Source: Spongiivirga sp046524175 (GTDB taxonomy: Bacteria; Bacteroidota; Bacteroidia; Flavobacteriales; Flavobacteriaceae). From it: 64,000 bases of DNA. Shown here in pieces: positions 26,518-33,765 of this stretch. Position 1 is the first letter of the stretch. Each line of letters begins with the position of its first letter. Position numbers and translations under genes: made by a program. Below the pieces are notes generated by a model. It saw nothing but the letters and a program-made list of their open reading frames with translations. It had not been told where the DNA came from and ran no database searches. The stretch spans positions 434,001 to 498,000 of the forward strand of contig NZ_JBEFZF010000003.1 of assembly GCF_046524175.1 (NCBI RefSeq), in the 5' to 3' direction.

Positions 26518-26877
26518 TTAGACTTTTGCAGTTAGGTTTAAGATTCCAAAAACTGTTATAGCTAAAATACCTATTAAAAAGCCTATTAAAAACAGAAGAA
26601 CTCCTGTGGATGCGAAAAATCTTTGAACATTACTATCCAATTCTTGAATATCAATATTGCCTGAAGCTGAAAAAGTTAAAATTGTTTTTAGTAACACACC
26701 TCCTAGAATTGAAACAAATAGTGATATCAAAGCAGCAATAATGAGCCATATTGTTTCCTCTTTTAAAAATAACTTTTCGAAAAAGGTTATTATCAAAAGT
26801 ATTGATCCGGTGGATAAGGTATTTATATGCTTGATGTAATCATTAATTAATTTAGCTTTTTCCAAATTTTGCCTCAT
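26518..26877 (-). CDS. hypothetical membrane protein, three helices
   Basis: 119 residues. Membrane segments: LSTGSILLIITFFEKLF, TIWLIIAALISLFVSILGGVL and FASTGVLLFLIGFLIGILAI. N-terminal amphipathic helix (MRQNLEKAKLINDYIKHINT). Similar in shape to small membrane proteins of toxin-antitoxin or defence islands, but no signature supports a function. Confidence 0.6.
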   Translation of the reverse strand: MRQNLEKAKLINDYIKHINTLSTGSILLIITFFEKLFLKEETIWLIIAALISLFVSILGGVLLKTILTFSASGNIDIQELDSNVQRFFASTGVLLFLIGFLIGILAITVFGILNLTAKV

Positions 26878-26957
26878 ATCACTGCTGGTTATCTAACTCT
26901 TTTAATACATATTTTATTCAACGACTATTTTTGACTTAAAATTTGTAATGTCTAAAC

Positions 26958-27467
26958 CTATTTCTTTCGTTTCCGAAGAGCTTCCAAAAATTCATCAAAT
27001 TCATCTCTAAGTTCGGAGTTTAAATCAAGGAACTGTTCTAAATATTCTGAAATAGCTTTTCTATTAATAGAACCTTCAGCATTCATTACTGTTACTATAC
27101 TCCACGAATCTAATTTAACATTCTCATTTCCTTCCTCATCAATAGATACATTAAGGGTGATATCCTCGCCTAATGATGCGTGCGCAAAAGCATTTCTTAT
27201 TGAGACAATTTTTCTCAATTTTCCTAAGGTTGTTTTAGATACTCCGATGTTGTATAAGATCTTAGCTTTACCACCAAAGTCTATCACCGAGCTATTAAGA
27301 AGTACTTCATTGAAAACCTGTTTTTCTTCAGGTTGAAAAAATTCGAATATTATATTATTGACTCGATACTCTATTTGCACTAAGCGGTCGATAACCCAGC
27401 CTCTTATTTCGGCAGTATTGAATTCTGATAATTTGTTTTTTTCGATGTTAGGATAGCGCCTTTTCAC
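26958..27467 (-). CDS. MltR/DUF4145-like helical protein with HEPN-type RX4H motif
   Basis: 169 residues, cytoplasmic. KAKILYNIGVS followed by KLRKIVSIRNAFAHA is the pattern of MltR/DUF4145-type four-helix proteins. R91-N-A-F-A-H96 fits the RX4-6H motif of HEPN ribonucleases, though in some of these families the motif is structural only. A C-terminal charged helix follows (EFLEALRKRKK). Adjacent to a serine recombinase; it could be a cargo toxin or abortive-infection protein, or a non-enzymatic regulator. Confidence 0.6.
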   Translation of the reverse strand: MKRRYPNIEKNKLSEFNTAEIRGWVIDRLVQIEYRVNNIIFEFFQPEEKQVFNEVLLNSSVIDFGGKAKILYNIGVSKTTLGKLRKIVSIRNAFAHASLGEDITLNVSIDEEGNENVKLDSWSIVTVMNAEGSINRKAISEYLEQFLDLNSELRDEFDEFLEALRKRKK

Positions 27468-27529
27468 TCATTAAAATTTTTTCGAATTCATAGAATCTTT
27501 AAGATTTTTATCACTTCTTATTTTATAAA

Positions 27530-28141
27530 TCAATTTAATTTGTACGGCCTCAGCTTTCCTGTTAAACCTCTATATCTTAAATACTTGTAGTATGTTGCTC
27601 TAGAAATATCAAGTCTATCACAGATTTCTGCAACCGTAAGCTTACCTTCATTAAAATATTCTTCACAAAGTACTGCTTTCTGTTGGTTTTTCTTGCTAAT
27701 GCCTCGAGGAGCACCTAGTACTTTTCCTCGCCTTCGCGCCGATTCAAGTCCGGCCTTTGTTCGCTCAATTATAATATCTCTTTCCAATTGAGCCAAGGCA
27801 GCGAATATGTTAATTATAAATTCGGAGTGTGAAGATTTTTCAGTAGTATCAATGAAAGCCTCGGTAATACTTCTGAATTTTACACCTTTGGCATCTAATT
27901 CAGACATTAGTTTGGTGAAGTGAATAAGACTTCTGGCCAGGCGGTCTAGTTTCCATACCACTATAGTATCCCCTTCCCTGACATAATCCAATAATTTGTT
28001 AAGGCTTTTCCGTTCTTCTTTGGTACTCGAAACTTTGTCAGTATAGATATTCCTATCTGAAATACCCTCTTTTAGTAATGCATCAAGTTGAAGATCCAAA
28101 CTCTGTTCTGCAGTGCTTACCCTTGCATATCCAAAAATCAT
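27530..28141 (-). CDS. serine site-specific recombinase (resolvase/invertase)
   Basis: 203 residues, the length of Hin/Gin/Tn3-type enzymes. Catalytic Ser9 in GYARVSTAEQS, the DNA-cleavage arginines in VVWKLDRLARS, the AQLERDIIIERTKAGLESAR helix E and a C-terminal HTH_7-like domain (LTVAEICDRLDISRATYYKY). All key residues are intact, so it should be active. It resolves or inverts DNA at short sites; an inverted repeat lies right before its start (28146-28203). It is the only mobility enzyme I can see in the accessory region. Confidence 0.95.
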   Translation of the reverse strand: MIFGYARVSTAEQSLDLQLDALLKEGISDRNIYTDKVSSTKEERKSLNKLLDYVREGDTIVVWKLDRLARSLIHFTKLMSELDAKGVKFRSITEAFIDTTEKSSHSEFIINIFAALAQLERDIIIERTKAGLESARRRGKVLGAPRGISKKNQQKAVLCEEYFNEGKLTVAEICDRLDISRATYYKYLRYRGLTGKLRPYKLN

Positions 28142-28145
28142 GATT

Positions 28146-28203
28146 AAAGTTTAATTATATGTCTAAAATTAAACTAATTAATTAGCACGATGAATTAAAC
28201 TTT
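28146..28203. promoter_or_regulatory. inverted repeat upstream of the serine recombinase
   Basis: Exact 11-bp arms AAAGTTTAATT (28146-28156) and AATTAAACTTT (28193-28203), with 36 nt between, directly before the recombinase start. Position and symmetry fit a res/crossover site or an autoregulatory operator; AT-richness makes chance occurrence possible. Confidence 0.4.
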
Positions 28204-28405
28204 TTAAAAGTAATGAACATAGCAAATCTCAAAAGTTCATAAAAACGGTGGTTTTAGTAAACTTGAAAAATCTGACAAAAAACATAAAAATTGTATAGTT
28301 ATAATTCTAAAATTAAATCTGTTTCACTTTAATCTGGATAAATCAGGGTTTTAAATCTGACATTATTACTAATAGTGTAAAATCCTATTTATTTTTTAAA
28401 GCGAT

Positions 28406-29485
28406 TCATTCGATATTTTCTGCATTAAGCTTTTTGAGTTCTGTAATTCCTTTTTTTAGTTCCTCTACACTTATATAAGTTTCTGGATTGATAAATGAAG
28501 TTCTAGTTAAGTTTGCAATTGCCCAATAACATGTTCTATTTTTGCCAATTTTGATGGAACGATTTGCCTGTAAAAAATCACTTACTCTCAGCAAAAAAGG
28601 ATTATAATTCTTAAAATTTAAACTGTTGATCTTATCTTTAATAACCGCCTCTACAATGATATGGTTGTTTCCATGTTTCTCTTTTATTTCATTTAAGTCA
28701 TTTTCATCAATGAACACAATAACATTACCTCCATCAATTGGATCCCAATCAAATCGTAAATTAGGTTCTCCAAGTTGTCTTCTCCTTAATGGCTCTCTTA
28801 GTGACCATATGGCGTTTGTAATTTCTTCGTTTATGGTACTTCTTAATATTATCTTTTCGTTAACTTCTTTTTCCAATTTTCGCTTTGCATTTCCCAAAAA
28901 ACCACCATCTAAACGAAATGGCGTTGGCATAATTGCGGAATTTGGCCAATATACTTGAGCTTTTGTATTATTTCCGAATGTATGATATTTTGGTTCGCCA
29001 CTCATTAATCCAACCGCTTTACTTACATGGCCAAATATCTTTGTCCTTAATTCTGTTTCATTTAGTGGCGCGATCAGCGTGCTTCCTACCTTTTGGATAT
29101 TAATTCTATTTTCCAATACCGCTTGATCTATTGAAATGCTAAAGTTATTCAAGTTCATTATCGCGTCAGCCTGAATTGTTCTGCTCGTATTGTAATTGAA
29201 GTTAATAACGACTTCCCAGTTATTATTTTGCGGATCAACTCCAAATATTGCAATAATATCTTTTCTAGCCTGCTCCTTTTCTTCAGCTGTCCCAGTTCTG
29301 GCTTTATCAATTAATCGTAAATATCTTTCACCGGGCACTGCTTTTGATATTCCATCAACAGCTTTCGTGATGTCTTCAATAGACTTATTTACTTGTGCTC
29401 TCCACTTCGATGATTCCTTCTTGAGTTTACAACTGGAAAAACAAACAAAAGCGAATATAATATGAATAAGAATCTTAGTTTTCAT
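28406..29485 (-). CDS. hypothetical lipoprotein, third gene of an exported operon
   Basis: 359 residues. Signal peptide with lipobox (FVCFSSC, then KLKKESS), so probably lipid-anchored. The N-terminal part is helical (NKSIEDITKAVDGISKAVPG), the rest mixed; no known domain. It follows two other exported, coiled-coil-rich proteins (29539-30594 and 30566-31759) on the same strand with a 53-nt gap. Confidence 0.7.
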   Translation of the reverse strand: MKTKILIHIIFAFVCFSSCKLKKESSKWRAQVNKSIEDITKAVDGISKAVPGERYLRLIDKARTGTAEEKEQARKDIIAIFGVDPQNNNWEVVINFNYNTSRTIQADAIMNLNNFSISIDQAVLENRINIQKVGSTLIAPLNETELRTKIFGHVSKAVGLMSGEPKYHTFGNNTKAQVYWPNSAIMPTPFRLDGGFLGNAKRKLEKEVNEKIILRSTINEEITNAIWSLREPLRRRQLGEPNLRFDWDPIDGGNVIVFIDENDLNEIKEKHGNNHIIVEAVIKDKINSLNFKNYNPFLLRVSDFLQANRSIKIGKNRTCYWAIANLTRTSFINPETYISVEELKKGITELKKLNAENIE

Positions 29486-29538
29486 CGGATAATAATTTTA
29501 TTTATGGTTTAATGCCTTCTTCTGGGTAAGTTCCAGAT

Positions 29539-30594
29539 TTACTGTACAAGTGGTGGCTCAGAAGGATAATCAATGTTAATCTTAAAATCATTTGCATTAA
29601 TGATTAAAATCGTGTTTTGATTGATCTCTAATATTTCATGATGCATATTGTTTACGCTGGATTTAAGATACCCCAAATCAGCCTGAATTGATTGAGCATC
29701 CTCAGAAAGGCTGTTCATCCTCATTTCTAAATCGTTGTTTTCTCCAGATTGATATATTGAATTACTAGCGCTTGCCACTGAAAGTAACAGATTCGCAACA
29801 CTAATTACCCTCATATGGTTTTGTAACTTTTTCTGGTTTTTAACGTATTTCTCTAGAGAAGTTTTCATCTTATATTCTAATTCAGAATATTTCTTATTTA
29901 GCAATAATAGTTTTTCTCTATTTTGAATTGCTTCAATTTTTCTAGCAATTCTTTTAACCTTATTGTTTCTCTTTAAAGATTTATTCAAGTATGCAGGATA
30001 TATGTCTTCAATAGACGTGATTTCAGCAGCAGAATTTTTGGACCAAGCTATTATGTCTTTTCTTGCCTTCCTTCTTGCATTAATATAATTTGACTTGATT
30101 TCACTATCTGTCAAGATAAATTCTTGTATGATGATTCCATTTTCTGTTTTTTGAATTTTAATAAACAGCCCGTGTTCAAAGGGAAGTTTTGGTGGTGTAG
30201 ATTGTAATGAAGGAGACTTATAATTATCCACAAAAGCATCTTCTAAAGTGGATCCCTCTCCGAATTTTGTGATATGACCCATTTTCTTTGCCCCCGAAGG
30301 TTCTGTATAATAGTTAATTCTCCAAAAATTAGGCTGTTCGTTAATTGACACATTTTGCATATCCGATATTAGGTTCTTAATAAATCGATTTTTCTCCTTT
30401 TCATTTGCAATGTCTCTAAGCCAGTTGAATCCACTAATGATTCCTTTAAATGGTTTGTTAACTGTAGCTGCTGTTAGTCTTATAATTATACCATTACTAC
30501 CTGAGGGAGCCACAGTATAACCTGACTGACTAAAAGAAAATGAAGATATAAGAAGTAATATCAAATTAATTGCTGTAAAGTTGGCTTTCTTCAT
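29539..30594 (-). CDS. exported helical protein with a coiled-coil/hydrophobic-segment/coiled-coil layout
   Basis: 351 residues from the ATG at 30594, chosen because it begins a signal peptide (LILLLISSFSFSQ). Residues ~215-275 form a long coiled coil (EKLLLLNKKYSELEYKMKTS), then a hydrophobic stretch (VISVANLLLSVASASNSIY), then a second coiled coil (LEMRMNSLSEDAQSIQADLG). This helix-hydrophobic-helix layout resembles alpha-helical pore-forming toxins, but I see no family signature. The start overlaps the previous gene by 29 nt. Confidence 0.7.
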   Translation of the reverse strand: MKKANFTAINLILLLISSFSFSQSGYTVAPSGSNGIIIRLTAATVNKPFKGIISGFNWLRDIANEKEKNRFIKNLISDMQNVSINEQPNFWRINYYTEPSGAKKMGHITKFGEGSTLEDAFVDNYKSPSLQSTPPKLPFEHGLFIKIQKTENGIIIQEFILTDSEIKSNYINARRKARKDIIAWSKNSAAEITSIEDIYPAYLNKSLKRNNKVKRIARKIEAIQNREKLLLLNKKYSELEYKMKTSLEKYVKNQKKLQNHMRVISVANLLLSVASASNSIYQSGENNDLEMRMNSLSEDAQSIQADLGYLKSSVNNMHHEILEINQNTILIINANDFKINIDYPSEPPLVQ

Positions 30595-31759
30595 TTTTCT
30601 GAATATTAAATAGTGATTTTGAAACATTTTCTATGCTATAACATAATAGCAAAAGCTTATCGCGTCTTGGTTTTAATATTTTGGGAAGATTGGTTTGAAT
30701 TTCTGAATTCACACTTGGTAAGAAGTCATGATCTGCACTTTTCCAATCTCCTGGTTTCTTTTTTTTATAATTTTCACCTTTTTGAGTACTAACAGTAACG
30801 TTCATATTGAAGCCATAGAACCAGTCATCAAATTCATATCCCAATTCGAATCTTAAGTTATCCAGATCCTCGGATTTCAACCATTCGGTTTGTTCAAGCG
30901 TAAAATAATGCCAAATAATTTCATGGTAATCGAACACCCTTCCACGTCTACCTTCATTAGTTCTATGTGTTTTAATAAAAGTAACACCACTCTTATTTCT
31001 AGTCCATTTGCCATTTCCGTGATTAGTAAGGTTTAAAACACTTGCAATTTTATTTTTGTCAGATTCCGGCCCCTCCTTTTTAAGTTTTTCTAATCTATTT
31101 TCCAGTTGAACTATCGTTTTGGAAAAAAAGTCTAAATAATTATCTTGCCTGGACTGCATTAATGATTTTGGTAACACATTTGAGTTGGCGAATATTAGTT
31201 TTTCGTAAATTCTATTTTCGAGTTGGAAGGAAACCGATATGTATGATGCTATTTCAGGTCTTTCACCAAATTTTTGGAGATGTAAAAAAACATCATGTAA
31301 TCGGTCTGAATATTCTTTAAGTCGTTGTTCCTCATTGATTATAAACCTCTTCTTCTGTTGGCTTCTGAGTGATGAAGGAAGGTCTTTAATTTCTTCAAAA
31401 AGGGCTCTATCAAATGTGATCATACTTTTTAAGAGGACTTCCCCTTCAGCTGTTTTAAAAAATAGGTATGTTTTTTTGTCTAAATTTTGCAACTCCTCAA
31501 TAACAATATCCATCTTCTCATTAATAATATCCAATTTGGAATCGATAGTTTGCAACATATTCATAATTTGACTAATACTTTGATCTTTAGGGCCTAACGC
31601 TTGCCAAACTTGTACTGCAGTTTGTGCAATGGCAATTGCTGTAGCAGGATCCACATAAACCACACCGAGATTTTCTTTTTCACTAACTAAGGCTGAATTT
31701 CCATAACTCAAATTGAGTTGGAACATACAGAAAATAATTACCTTAAATAACTTCTTCAT
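30566..31759 (-). CDS. exported helical protein, first gene of a three-gene operon
   Basis: 397 residues with a signal peptide (LFKVIIFCMFQLNLSYG). Near the mature N-terminus lies a hydrophobic helix (PATAIAIAQTAVQVWQALG), then a strong coiled coil (MNMLQTIDSKLDIINEKMDI). The later half is mixed alpha/beta with many aromatic residues (HEIIWHYFTLEQTEWL). No family recognised. The first of three exported proteins in a row; the intergenic region at 31760-31971 is shared with the divergent SRAP/protease pair. Confidence 0.7.
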   Translation of the reverse strand: MKKLFKVIIFCMFQLNLSYGNSALVSEKENLGVVYVDPATAIAIAQTAVQVWQALGPKDQSISQIMNMLQTIDSKLDIINEKMDIVIEELQNLDKKTYLFFKTAEGEVLLKSMITFDRALFEEIKDLPSSLRSQQKKRFIINEEQRLKEYSDRLHDVFLHLQKFGERPEIASYISVSFQLENRIYEKLIFANSNVLPKSLMQSRQDNYLDFFSKTIVQLENRLEKLKKEGPESDKNKIASVLNLTNHGNGKWTRNKSGVTFIKTHRTNEGRRGRVFDYHEIIWHYFTLEQTEWLKSEDLDNLRFELGYEFDDWFYGFNMNVTVSTQKGENYKKKKPGDWKSADHDFLPSVNSEIQTNLPKILKPRRDKLLLLCYSIENVSKSLFNIQKNEESQLYSN

Positions 31760-31835
31760 GAGATTGGATATTAATAAATCATAAAACCCCTTAAACCAAA
31801 ACAGTTGGCTAAGGGGAGAATAATTAATGTAAGAA

Positions 31836-31867
31836 TATTCTATAATCTTAGCTATTATTATAGAATA
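31836..31867. promoter_or_regulatory. perfect 11-bp inverted repeat in the divergent intergenic region
   Basis: TATTCTATAAT (31836-31846), 10-nt spacer, ATTATAGAATA (31857-31867). It sits between two divergent operons, 76 nt from the minus-strand start at 31759 and 104 nt from the plus-strand start at 31972. Could be an operator for both. Confidence 0.5.
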
Positions 31868-31891
31868 AATACCGCTTTATTAGTTGAACGT

Positions 31892-31943
31892 ACTGATTTA
31901 ATGTGAACTCTATTTAGAAAAGAAATTCTAAGTGTAAATCAGT
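31892..31943 (+). promoter_or_regulatory. nested hairpin in the leader of the SRAP-like gene
   Basis: Outer arms ACTGATTTA (31892-31900) and TAAATCAGT (31935-31943); inner arms TTAGAA (31914-31919) and TTCTAA (31926-31931). Ends 28 nt before the ATG at 31972. May be an RNA leader structure, a DNA hairpin or an operator. Confidence 0.4.
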
Positions 31944-31971
31944 TAAATTTGTTTTTAAAGTCAGGGAACCA

Positions 31972-32685
31972 ATGTTTTATGATAAAGCGTTAACAGCAAA
32001 CAAAAATAGGATTGAAGAAATAACCGGCAAAACAATGGCAGTACCATTGTCCTATGAATCGTACTATCATAAATACGGATTAGATCATCCTGCTTTATAT
32101 ATGATTCCCCAAGAAGATCCCGAATATATTTATCCGGTACAATGGGGCTTTATTCCTGATTGGGCTGTTGAAGATCCTTATAGTTTCAGAGAAAAGTATG
32201 ATACATTAAATGTTAATGATAAAACATTGTTCGACAATAACACATATAATCAAAGTATATTAAGAAAAAGGTGTTTGATTATTTCTGATGGGTTCTTCTT
32301 GACATGTGAAAAGAACAATACTGTACAACATCATTTTTGGTATATATCTGATGAGTCTGAAATATCAGGAAGATCAATTTTCATGATTGCAGGTGTTTAT
32401 AATGATTTCGATCCAGCTGATGACCTATATACTGCAGCAATCATTACAACATCAGTTAAGCCCAGTTTTGAGAATTTTAATAGTTCTCAGTTAAAAATAC
32501 CCTTGGTTCTAGATGAAACCTTTTGTGATGATTCGCTGATGGGGAAATTAGATAAACCTCATGTTAGAGAACTATTACGTGTTGGGTTTACAGTTGAAGA
32601 ATTATGTAGCCATAGAGTTTCAGAAGATTTAAAAAACATTAATATAGATACAAATCGTTCTTACATTTTAAATCCTGATCAGTAA
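31972..32685 (+). CDS. SRAP (YedK/HMCES-like) family protein with altered catalytic residues
   Basis: 237 residues. SRAP domains protect abasic sites in single-stranded DNA by a covalent bond through Cys2. Family landmarks are present: VQWGFIPDWA (58-65), LNVNDKTLF (the NARSET-like region, N80), RKRCLIISDGFF (98-109) and a C-terminal IPLVL. However Cys2 is Phe (MFYDKA), the Glu of DGFYEW is Leu110 and the His before the 'RMP' motif is Gln173. So the classic crosslinking chemistry seems lost; DNA or protein binding may remain. Pairs with the protease gene 20 nt downstream. No upstream in-frame ATG would restore a Cys2. Confidence 0.7.
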   Translation: MFYDKALTANKNRIEEITGKTMAVPLSYESYYHKYGLDHPALYMIPQEDPEYIYPVQWGFIPDWAVEDPYSFREKYDTLNVNDKTLFDNNTYNQSILRKRCLIISDGFFLTCEKNNTVQHHFWYISDESEISGRSIFMIAGVYNDFDPADDLYTAAIITTSVKPSFENFNSSQLKIPLVLDETFCDDSLMGKLDKPHVRELLRVGFTVEELCSHRVSEDLKNINIDTNRSYILNPDQ

Positions 32686-32705
32686 ATCTTTATTAGTTTA
32701 GTACT

Positions 32706-33536
32706 ATGGCATATATTCCACCATACTTTCTTGATTGCGTTGTTGCAATTGGATCAGTAAACAAAGATGACAGTAAACATTGGACCGGTACGGGTTTTCT
32801 ATATGGTCAAAAATTGAAACCTGAAGAAAAACCACATAAAAAATATAGAATCTTTTTAGTCACTAACAAACATGTTTTACAAGGTTATGATTCTGTAGTT
32901 TTAAAATTTAACCCGCAAAAAAACCTGGCTTCTGTCGATATACCTTTAAGATTAATAGAGGATGATAAGGTGCTATGGACTGGTCATATTGGTCAAGATA
33001 TTGATGTCGCCGTAATCGAATTGAACGCACCATTACTTGATCAAATTGGTCTAAAAATCAATTGCTACCAGTCTGATAAAACTGTTGCTAATATTCAAAA
33101 GCTAAAAGACATTGGAGTAAGTGAAGGTGATTCTACATTTACTTTAGGATTTCCAATGGGGATGTTAGATAGAGATCGACAATATGTTTTTTTGCGAAAG
33201 GGTTCAATTAGTAGAATACGGGATCTATTTGATAATTTGAGCACAGATTTTATTGTTGACTCACTTGTCTTTCCTGGTAATAGTGGTGGTCCCGTTATTT
33301 TGAAACCTGAAGTTGGCGCAATTGAAGGAACGAAAATTAACAATCAGGCATACTTAATTGGCGTTGTAAAAAGTTATATACCATTTCAAGATGTTGCAAT
33401 CAGCCAACAAACAAAACGACCTAGGATCATATTTGAAGAGAATTCAGGACTAGCACTCGTGGAACCAGTCGATCATATTACCGATACCATACAGGTCTAT
33501 GAAAAGAAACACGGTAGAGATGATCTACTCTTTTAA
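32706..33536 (+). CDS. cytoplasmic trypsin-like serine protease
   Basis: 276 residues, chymotrypsin-fold (S1 type). Catalytic triad visible: H56 in VTNKHV, D100 in DIDVAVIEL, S193 in FPGNSGGPV. No signal peptide or membrane anchor, unusual for this family, which is mostly exported; it therefore acts inside the cell. 'GTGFLYG' near the start is the usual strand with a small glycine turn. It follows the degenerate SRAP gene with a 20-nt gap, so the two are probably co-expressed. A role in defence or in cutting a host or phage protein is inference only. Confidence 0.85.
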   Translation: MAYIPPYFLDCVVAIGSVNKDDSKHWTGTGFLYGQKLKPEEKPHKKYRIFLVTNKHVLQGYDSVVLKFNPQKNLASVDIPLRLIEDDKVLWTGHIGQDIDVAVIELNAPLLDQIGLKINCYQSDKTVANIQKLKDIGVSEGDSTFTLGFPMGMLDRDRQYVFLRKGSISRIRDLFDNLSTDFIVDSLVFPGNSGGPVILKPEVGAIEGTKINNQAYLIGVVKSYIPFQDVAISQQTKRPRIIFEENSGLALVEPVDHITDTIQVYEKKHGRDDLLF

Positions 33537-33630
33537 ACGCCGAATCAATTAAAGGACTTAGCCTTGATAGGTAGACTTCCGGCCTTGTACTTTGTCCATT
33601 TACCATTATAAAAAACATACCTAGATTTAT

Positions 33631-33743
33631 TTGAACTTTACCTATACCCTATTTTAAATGAATCATCAATTTTCTAACTATCCTAAACTATTATTGAATT
33701 TGAAGAAATTTTTAACTGTCTAGTATGTCCAGTTTTAAATGAC
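33631..33743. repeat. dispersed AT-rich repeat, copy 1
   Basis: AACTTTACCTA followed by ATACCCTATTTTAAATGA (to 33661), then TGTCCAGTTTTAAATGAC at 33726-33743. Paired with copy 3 at 37264-37400 and a partial copy at 35403-35440. Confidence 0.55.
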
Positions 33744-33765
33744 TAGCCACAAATTCTGGAAGGTT

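Noticed and set aside
33541..33625. Minus-strand frame reading like a short protein end (RYVFYNGKWTKYK)
   Set aside because: Only about 28 codons, no start codon, no assignable family; could be a remnant but not supported.
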